Of a stretch of 27,723 bases of DNA, positions 23,152 through 27,723 are shown piece by piece. The translations under genes and the position numbers were made by a program. Numbering within the stretch: the first letter of the stretch is position 1; every line of letters starts with the position of its first letter. The notes beneath the pieces are model-generated. The model saw only the letters and a program-made list of their open reading frames with translations. It made no database searches and was not told the origin of the DNA. The stretch comes from Syntrophaceae bacterium UBA5764 (GTDB lineage Bacteria > Desulfobacterota > Syntrophia > Syntrophales > Smithellaceae), in contig DIEW01000054.1 of assembly GCA_002418825.1 (NCBI GenBank), positions 1 through 27,723 on the forward strand, in the 5' to 3' direction.

Positions 23152-24006
23152 ATGGCGCAAAAAAATGCTCTGGGCAAAGGACTTGGTGCCATTTTCCCGG
23201 ACTTGTTAAATAATCTGGATCAAAAAGCTCCTTCTTCAACATGCGGCATAGAAGAATTACGGCCAAATCGTTTTCAGCCGCGGAAAACTTTTAATGATGA
23301 AGAACAGAAAAAACTGGTTGCTTCCATAAAAACGACCGGCATAATCCAGCCGCTCATTGTCCGCAAGGCAGAGAAAGGTTATGAAATAATCGCCGGAGAA
23401 AGGCGTTGGCGCGCGGCGCAGGCGGCGGGATTAAAAGATGTGCCCATCGTTATTCGTGAAGCCACAGACAGAGATGTGGCCGAAATGTCATTAATAGAGA
23501 ATCTTCAACGTGAAGAGCTAAATCCTTTGGAAGAAGCGGATGCTTACGTGACATTGACGGAAAATTTTTCCCTCTCGCAAGAGGAAATTTCCACGCGCGT
23601 AGGCAAAGACCGCTCCACGATAGCCAACACGATACGCCTGTTGAAGTTGCCGGCCAGGGTCAAATCTGCCTTAATATCAAAAAAGATTTCTGCCGGTCAT
23701 GCGCGCTGTCTGTTGGCTTGTTCTACCACGGATGAACAATTGACCGCGCTGGAAGCAATCATAAAAAAGGATTTAAATGTGCGCGCCACCGAGCGCCTGG
23801 TGCACAGTCTGAAACAGCGCCCCGGGAGCACAAAACACCCGACGAAGGATCGGTTTCTAGGCGATTTAGAAAAAGCCATGAGCAGACAATTGATGGCCAA
23901 AGTGCAAATTAAAGGCACGCCTCAGAAAGGCTCTATTGAGATCAGGTATAACAGCATGGACGAACTAAATAGGCTTTCTGGTCTGATTCTAGATGATTTA
24001 AAATAG
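23152..24006 (+). CDS. parB: Chromosome-partitioning protein ParB (Spo0J)
   Basis: This 284-aa DNA-binding CTPase loads at parS and spreads. The N-terminus ALGKGLGAIF is the typical ParA-contact segment. The ParB/sulfiredoxin-like CTP-binding domain shows LRPNRFQPRKTF, GIIQPLIVR and AGERRWRAAQAAG, then IENLQREELNPLEEA. The helix-turn-helix is SQEEISTRVGKDRSTIANTI, followed by a C-terminal dimerisation part. It is coupled to parA. Its binding site is present at 5490-5505. Confidence 0.96.
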   Translation: MAQKNALGKGLGAIFPDLLNNLDQKAPSSTCGIEELRPNRFQPRKTFNDEEQKKLVASIKTTGIIQPLIVRKAEKGYEIIAGERRWRAAQAAGLKDVPIVIREATDRDVAEMSLIENLQREELNPLEEADAYVTLTENFSLSQEEISTRVGKDRSTIANTIRLLKLPARVKSALISKKISAGHARCLLACSTTDEQLTALEAIIKKDLNVRATERLVHSLKQRPGSTKHPTKDRFLGDLEKAMSRQLMAKVQIKGTPQKGSIEIRYNSMDELNRLSGLILDDLK

Positions 24007-24021
24007 TTTATCTGATATACA

Positions 24022-24053
24022 TTATCAACATATGTTGATAAAGCTGTTGATAA
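24022..24053. promoter_or_regulatory. Three DnaA-box-like repeats in the dnaA leader
   Basis: TTATCAACA (24022-24030) and its inverse TGTTGATAA (24033-24041) form a 20-bp perfect palindrome. A third copy, TGTTGATAA, is at 24045-24053, 11 bp before the dnaA ATG. Each differs from the consensus box TTATCCACA at one position. They probably allow DnaA to repress its own gene and may be part of a bipartite origin. Confidence 0.7.
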
Positions 24054-24064
24054 AAGGTTGTTAA

Positions 24065-25420
24065 ATGGATACTGTTTGGGACAAAACCACTAAAATTATT
24101 CAGGAAAAAATAAGTAAACAAAACTTTGATACCTGGATTAAACCAATTAAAATTGCCGGGCTGGAAGACAAATGCGTCAGGCTTGTTGTTCCCAATAAAT
24201 TTTTCAAAGATTGGCTGATGGACAATTACGTTTCGACCATCAAACAATCTTTGAAAAATGTCGTCGGGCTGGAGGTTGACGTCGATTTTGTTTTATCAAA
24301 AACTCAAAAGTCTGCTCCTGGGCAGGCGTCAGTTGCTGTCCGACAACAGAAAACATCAACCGATTCTGTTACGGCCACAAAAGCAAAGGATAATTTATCG
24401 CTTAACAGTAATTACACTTTTGAACGGTTTGTCGTCGGTCCTTGTAATCAATTTGCGCATGCTGCATCTGTTTCTGTAGCCAAACAACCGGCACAAAACT
24501 ATAATCCGTTGTTTATCTTCGGCGGTTCCGGGCTGGGAAAAACACACCTCTTGAATGCGACGGGACTGCTGACGGCGGCAACTCATCCCGAACTCAATGT
24601 AATGTATGTTTCCGCGGAAGAATTTATGAACGAAATGATCAACTCTATCCGCTACGACAGAATGCCCAAGTTCCGCGAGAAATACCGCAACATCAGCTGC
24701 TTATTAATCGATGATATTCACTTTCTGGCGGGTAAAGAAAGAACCCAGGAAGAATTTTTTCACACTTTCAATTCTCTCCACGATTCCGGAAAACAAATTG
24801 TTGTGACAAGCGATAAATTCCCCAAAGATATTCCGAACCTGGAAGGAAGGCTCCGTTCACGCTTTGAATGGGGTCTTATTGCCGACATTCAACCGCCGGA
24901 TATTGAAACAAAAATAGCCATCATTGAAAAAAAAATGCAGGAAAACCATATCACTCTTCCCAGTAATGTCACTCATTACATTGCTTCTTATGTCGAATCA
25001 AATATTCGCGAGCTAGAGGGATTTCTCGTTAGAATTAGTGCATATTCCTCGCTAACCGGAAGAGAAATTGATTTGGAGCTAGTCAAAGAAGTTTTGAAAA
25101 AATTAATTCAACGCAACGGAAACCATGAAGTAAGCATTGATGAAATTATTAAAGCCATAGCGTCAAAACTAAACATAAAGATATCGGATATCAAAGCCCA
25201 CAATAAAAACAAAAACCTGGTTTTTGCTCGTCAAATAGCCATGTATCTATCCAGAAAACTTACTCATGCCTCCTTTCCGGATATAGGACATAAAATAGGC
25301 GGCCGTGATCATTCCACGGTAATTTACGCCACCAATAAAATTTCTCAGAAAATTGAGACGGACCAAAAATTAAAATTACTGATTAAGGATATAGAAGAGA
25401 ATTTAATCAACAAAACATAA
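24065..25420 (+). CDS. dnaA: Replication initiator DnaA
   Basis: This 451-aa AAA+ initiator has four domains. Domain I (1-78) contains KISKQNFDTWIKPI, a short linker follows (about 80-115), and domain III has Walker A GGSGLGKTHLL (153-163), Walker B LLIDDIHFL (213-221) and the arginine-bearing GRLRSRFEWGL. Domain IV has the DnaA-box-reading helix GGRDHSTVIYATNKI near residue 411. A site AAAGGTTG lies close before the ATG. It follows parB by 58 bp, within which three box-like repeats sit, and precedes the AT-rich origin. The length is typical. Confidence 0.98.
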   Translation: MDTVWDKTTKIIQEKISKQNFDTWIKPIKIAGLEDKCVRLVVPNKFFKDWLMDNYVSTIKQSLKNVVGLEVDVDFVLSKTQKSAPGQASVAVRQQKTSTDSVTATKAKDNLSLNSNYTFERFVVGPCNQFAHAASVSVAKQPAQNYNPLFIFGGSGLGKTHLLNATGLLTAATHPELNVMYVSAEEFMNEMINSIRYDRMPKFREKYRNISCLLIDDIHFLAGKERTQEEFFHTFNSLHDSGKQIVVTSDKFPKDIPNLEGRLRSRFEWGLIADIQPPDIETKIAIIEKKMQENHITLPSNVTHYIASYVESNIRELEGFLVRISAYSSLTGREIDLELVKEVLKKLIQRNGNHEVSIDEIIKAIASKLNIKISDIKAHNKNKNLVFARQIAMYLSRKLTHASFPDIGHKIGGRDHSTVIYATNKISQKIETDQKLKLLIKDIEENLINKT

Positions 25421-25574
25421 ATTCTCCATGAGGATAACTATCAACATGATATTTTTTTTAACATACTTATTTAACTAATAAAATGATTTATTTCAACATA
25501 TCCACAGCTATTACTACTACTACTAATATATTTATTTATAAAAATATAAATAATTATTAAAGAGGGGGAATTTT
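25421..25574. other. oriC: Replication origin (oriC) with DnaA-box / DnaA-trio unwinding element
   Basis: This is a 154-bp, very AT-rich gap between dnaA and dnaN. It has a box-like CTATCAACA (25438-25446) and ATATCCACA (25498-25506), one mismatch from the DnaA box. After a 4-nt gap (GCTA) come the triplets TTA, CTA, CTA, CTA, CTA (25511-25525). On the opposite strand these read 3'-AAT-GAT-GAT-GAT-GAT-5', the DnaA-trio pattern, in the correct orientation away from the box. A long A/T tract follows, fit for melting. The leader of dnaN, with AGAGGGGG, lies at the end. Confidence 0.85.
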
Positions 25575-26684
25575 ATGCAAATAAATATAAATAGAAGCAT
25601 CTTATTAGACGGTATTCAAAAAACCTTAGGAATAGTTGAAAAAAAGACTACTTTACCTATTTTGAATAACGTCCTGTTAAAAACAGGAAAAAACAAACTC
25701 AAGATAATTGCTACCGACAGAGAGATTAGTTTAATCTCTGATTATGAAGCTGATATAAAAGAAAGTGGCGAAATTACCATTGCGGCAAAAAAGCTCTATG
25801 AGATGGTCCGCGAAATTCAGGGAGAAATAGTTAATATTGTTTGCAGTAATAACATAACGAAAATTTCCTGTCAGAGGGCGATGTACAAAATACCGGGGCT
25901 GCCGGCTGAGGATTTTCCTGATGTGACAGACGAGCGCAATATTCAATTTTATAACGTCAAAGGTTCGGTAATGAAAGATTTAATCAGTAAAACATCATTT
26001 GCCATGGCTATGGATGAAATGAGAAAGAATTTAAACGGTGTGTTATTGGAAAGTTTTTCTGATGGCACAGAAAATATATTAAAAATGGTGGCGACAGACG
26101 GCCACAGGCTGGCGCTCACCAAAAGTGTTTTTAAAGAACCTTTGTTGGATACCGGAAAGGGGATTATTATTCCCCGTAAGGGTCTGATGGAAATAAAAAA
26201 ATTGGTCGACGAAGAAGAAAACGTGAAGATAGGTTTGAGTAAAAATATGTTTGTCGTAAAAACTGAAAATACTGTTTTGAAGGTTAGTTTGGTAGACGCC
26301 GATTATCCGGATTATAAAAGAGTTATACCAACAGAGAAAGGCGTCAGTATTGTTCTAGATAAGGAATCGTTTTTGCACGCTTTAAAAAGGATGAATGTGG
26401 TTTCATCAGAAAGATACGGTGGAGTTATTTTATCTTTTTCGGAAGGTAAATTAACGCTTAATTCCACCAATTTGGACGTTGGTGAAGCTACGGAAGAAAT
26501 AGATGTTTCCTATAGCGGTGAAGAAGTGGATGTAGGATTTAATGTTAATTATTTAATTGACGCTATTTCTGTAATTGATAGGGAAAAAATATTAATGGAA
26601 GTAGGATTAGGTATAAAACCTTCTGTTATTAAACAGATAGAAGGCGATGATTATCTATGCATCGTTATGCCGTTAAAAATATAG
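25575..26684 (+). CDS. dnaN: DNA polymerase III beta sliding clamp
   Basis: This 369-aa protein dimerises into the ring that holds the replicative polymerase on DNA. Three clamp repeats are visible. The N-terminal one has KTTLPILNNVLLKT; the middle one has MRKNLNGVLLES and ATDGHRLALTK; the C-terminal one has VNYLIDAI and ends in YLCIVMPLKI, the part of the protein-binding groove with the conserved C-terminal M-P-L/M-R-L-like motif. AGAGGGGGAATTTT precedes the ATG. gyrB begins 30 bp downstream, without recF in between. Confidence 0.97.
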   Translation: MQININRSILLDGIQKTLGIVEKKTTLPILNNVLLKTGKNKLKIIATDREISLISDYEADIKESGEITIAAKKLYEMVREIQGEIVNIVCSNNITKISCQRAMYKIPGLPAEDFPDVTDERNIQFYNVKGSVMKDLISKTSFAMAMDEMRKNLNGVLLESFSDGTENILKMVATDGHRLALTKSVFKEPLLDTGKGIIIPRKGLMEIKKLVDEEENVKIGLSKNMFVVKTENTVLKVSLVDADYPDYKRVIPTEKGVSIVLDKESFLHALKRMNVVSSERYGGVILSFSEGKLTLNSTNLDVGEATEEIDVSYSGEEVDVGFNVNYLIDAISVIDREKILMEVGLGIKPSVIKQIEGDDYLCIVMPLKI

Positions 26685-26714
26685 AAATAACCGTAAGGGA
26701 GTTGTAAATAATTT

Positions 26715-27723
26715 ATGCCGCACAAATATGATGCTGATAGCATTAAAGTTCTCGAGGGTCTGGAAGCCGTGCGCAGAAGGCCGGCGATGTACATTGGTTC
26801 GACCGGTAAAGACGGTTTGCATCATTTGATATATGAAGTTGTGGATAACAGCATTGATGAGGCTTCGGCCGGATATTGCGATACTATTTTGGTAAAAATC
26901 AGAGTGGATAACAGCGTGGTTGTGGAAGATAACGGTCGCGGTATCCCGGTAGGAATGCACAAAACGGAAAAAGTCTCGGCGGCGGAAGTGGTTATGACTA
27001 AACTGCACGCCGGAGGTAAATTCACCCACGATTCTTATAAAATATCGGGTGGTCTTCATGGCGTGGGTGTTTCGGTAGTCAACGCTTTGTCTAAAATGTG
27101 TGAGCTTGAAGTCCGTCGTGACGGACATGTGTACAGGCAGACTTACAAATACGGTGTGCCGGTGGCGCCGTTGGAGGTTATCGGGAAAACCAGGGGACAT
27201 GGCACCAAGGTAACCTTTTTGCCTGATGACCAAATTTTTGAAGATACGGAATTTAGTTTTGATGTTGTCTCTAATCGTTTGCGCGAACTTGCCTTTTTGA
27301 ATTCCGGCGTAAAAATTAACATCGTGGACGAGCGCACGGACAAAAGCAACGAGTTTTTTTATAAGGGCGGCATAGTTTCCTTTGTCGAATATATAAATCG
27401 CAATAAGAAGGTGTTACACAAGCATCCCATTTATGTTTCCGGTGAAAAAGAAGATTGTTTCGTAGAGGTCGCCCTCCAATATAACGAAACATATCTGGAA
27501 AATATTTTTGCCTTTGCCAACAGTATTAATACCACCGAGGGCGGCACTCACTTGATAGGTTTCCGCTCCGCCTTAACGCGTGTTTTTAATAATTACGCGA
27601 CAAACAACAAACTGATTAAGGAAGGCAAGGAGACACTGCGCGGCGAAGATTTACGCGAAGGATTGGCCTGTGTCATCAGCGTCAAAGTGCAAAATCCGCA
27701 GTTTGAAGGACAAACCAAAACCA
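26715..27723 (+). CDS. gyrB: DNA gyrase subunit B, N-terminal part (cut by window end)
   Basis: 336 codons are present and the frame runs off the window. The GHKL ATPase domain is clear: LEAVRRRPAMYIGSTG, YEVVDNSIDEASAGYC with the catalytic Glu and ATP-binding Asn, VEDNGRGIPVG, and KISGGLHGVGVSVVNAL. The transducer domain follows with TTEGGTHLIGFRSALTR and ends at NPQFEGQTKT. AAGGGAG lies about 13 nt before the ATG, rather far. The location after dnaN supports gyrB over parE. Confidence 0.97.
   Translation, partial: MPHKYDADSIKVLEGLEAVRRRPAMYIGSTGKDGLHHLIYEVVDNSIDEASAGYCDTILVKIRVDNSVVVEDNGRGIPVGMHKTEKVSAAEVVMTKLHAGGKFTHDSYKISGGLHGVGVSVVNALSKMCELEVRRDGHVYRQTYKYGVPVAPLEVIGKTRGHGTKVTFLPDDQIFEDTEFSFDVVSNRLRELAFLNSGVKINIVDERTDKSNEFFYKGGIVSFVEYINRNKKVLHKHPIYVSGEKEDCFVEVALQYNETYLENIFAFANSINTTEGGTHLIGFRSALTRVFNNYATNNKLIKEGKETLRGEDLREGLACVISVKVQNPQFEGQTKT

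Noticed and set aside
25511..25525. Triplet repeat at the origin as a microsatellite
   Set aside because: Its phase, orientation and 4-nt distance from a DnaA box fit the DnaA-trio element better than a random simple repeat.
26673..27233. 186-aa minus-strand ORF
   Set aside because: It lies antisense to unmistakable gyrB coding sequence; His-rich composition typical of a shadow frame.
1..27723. CRISPR arrays, tRNA/rRNA genes, insertion sequences, prophage or defence islands
   Set aside because: No regularly spaced repeats, RNA gene signatures, transposase or integrase motifs were seen on either strand by reading; a tRNA or covariance scan was not possible.

Overview
The window is a chromosomal replication-origin region. 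Its right end reads rsmG - parA - parB - dnaA - oriC - dnaN - gyrB, with gyrB cut by the window edge. The host looks like a Gram-negative, probably anaerobic bacterium of moderate GC content. The best guess is a Desulfobacterota (Syntrophales-like) lineage. The hints are a fused ADP-forming acyl-CoA synthetase, a kdnA/kdnB-like pair (modified Kdo sugar, hence LPS), a Do-family periplasmic protease and paired MaoC dehydratases. This placement is inference; no rRNA or other phylogenetic marker was compared.

Layout. 1-71: possible tail of a truncated gene. 134-820 (-): ClpP-like serine protease with an atypical triad. 1007-2076 (-): a YeeE/YedE sulfur transporter split into two overlapping half-genes. 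2149-3272 (-): two adjacent genes, a SAM methyltransferase and a DUF998-like membrane protein, each apparently broken by one 1-nt frameshift. 3544-6181 (+): degP, a terminator, and a PHP-domain phosphoesterase gene that carries a perfect parS site inside its coding sequence. 6213-8384 (-): ADP-forming acyl-CoA synthetase, divergent from an MFS permease (8670-9968, +). 10013-11347 (-): HI0933-type flavoprotein. 11480-12559 (+): YtpB/DUF2600 terpene-synthase-like protein. 12603-13533 (-): two MaoC-fold hydratase subunits. 13621-15383 (-): FmdB-type zinc ribbon protein and a Ste24-like M48 membrane protease. 15769-15942 (+): very basic 57-aa protein. 16392-17711 (+): fusion of an N-formylglutamate-amidohydrolase-like domain and a C39-like cysteine peptidase. 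17718-18224 (-): conserved protein of unknown function. 18315-20711 (-): kdnB-kdnA-like operon. 20809-21546 (-): trmJ. 21643 to end (+): the origin block.

How it fits together. The origin block holds most of the initiation and segregation machinery: DnaA-box-like repeats in front of dnaA; an AT-rich dnaA-dnaN gap with a DnaA box followed by five DnaA-trio triplets, which is the likely unwinding site; ParA/ParB; and one perfect parS about 17.6 kb to the left of parB. Most genes left of the origin lie on the minus strand, co-oriented with the fork moving left. rsmG, parAB and dnaA are the head-on exception. recF is missing from its usual place between dnaN and gyrB.

The rest is mainly housekeeping and metabolism. 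I see no CRISPR array, tRNA, rRNA, transposase or prophage. The most unusual items are the amidohydrolase-C39 fusion, the parS inside a gene, the neatly readable DnaA-trio element, the DUF2600 protein, the ClpP-like protease without its usual catalytic Asp, and the small basic protein.
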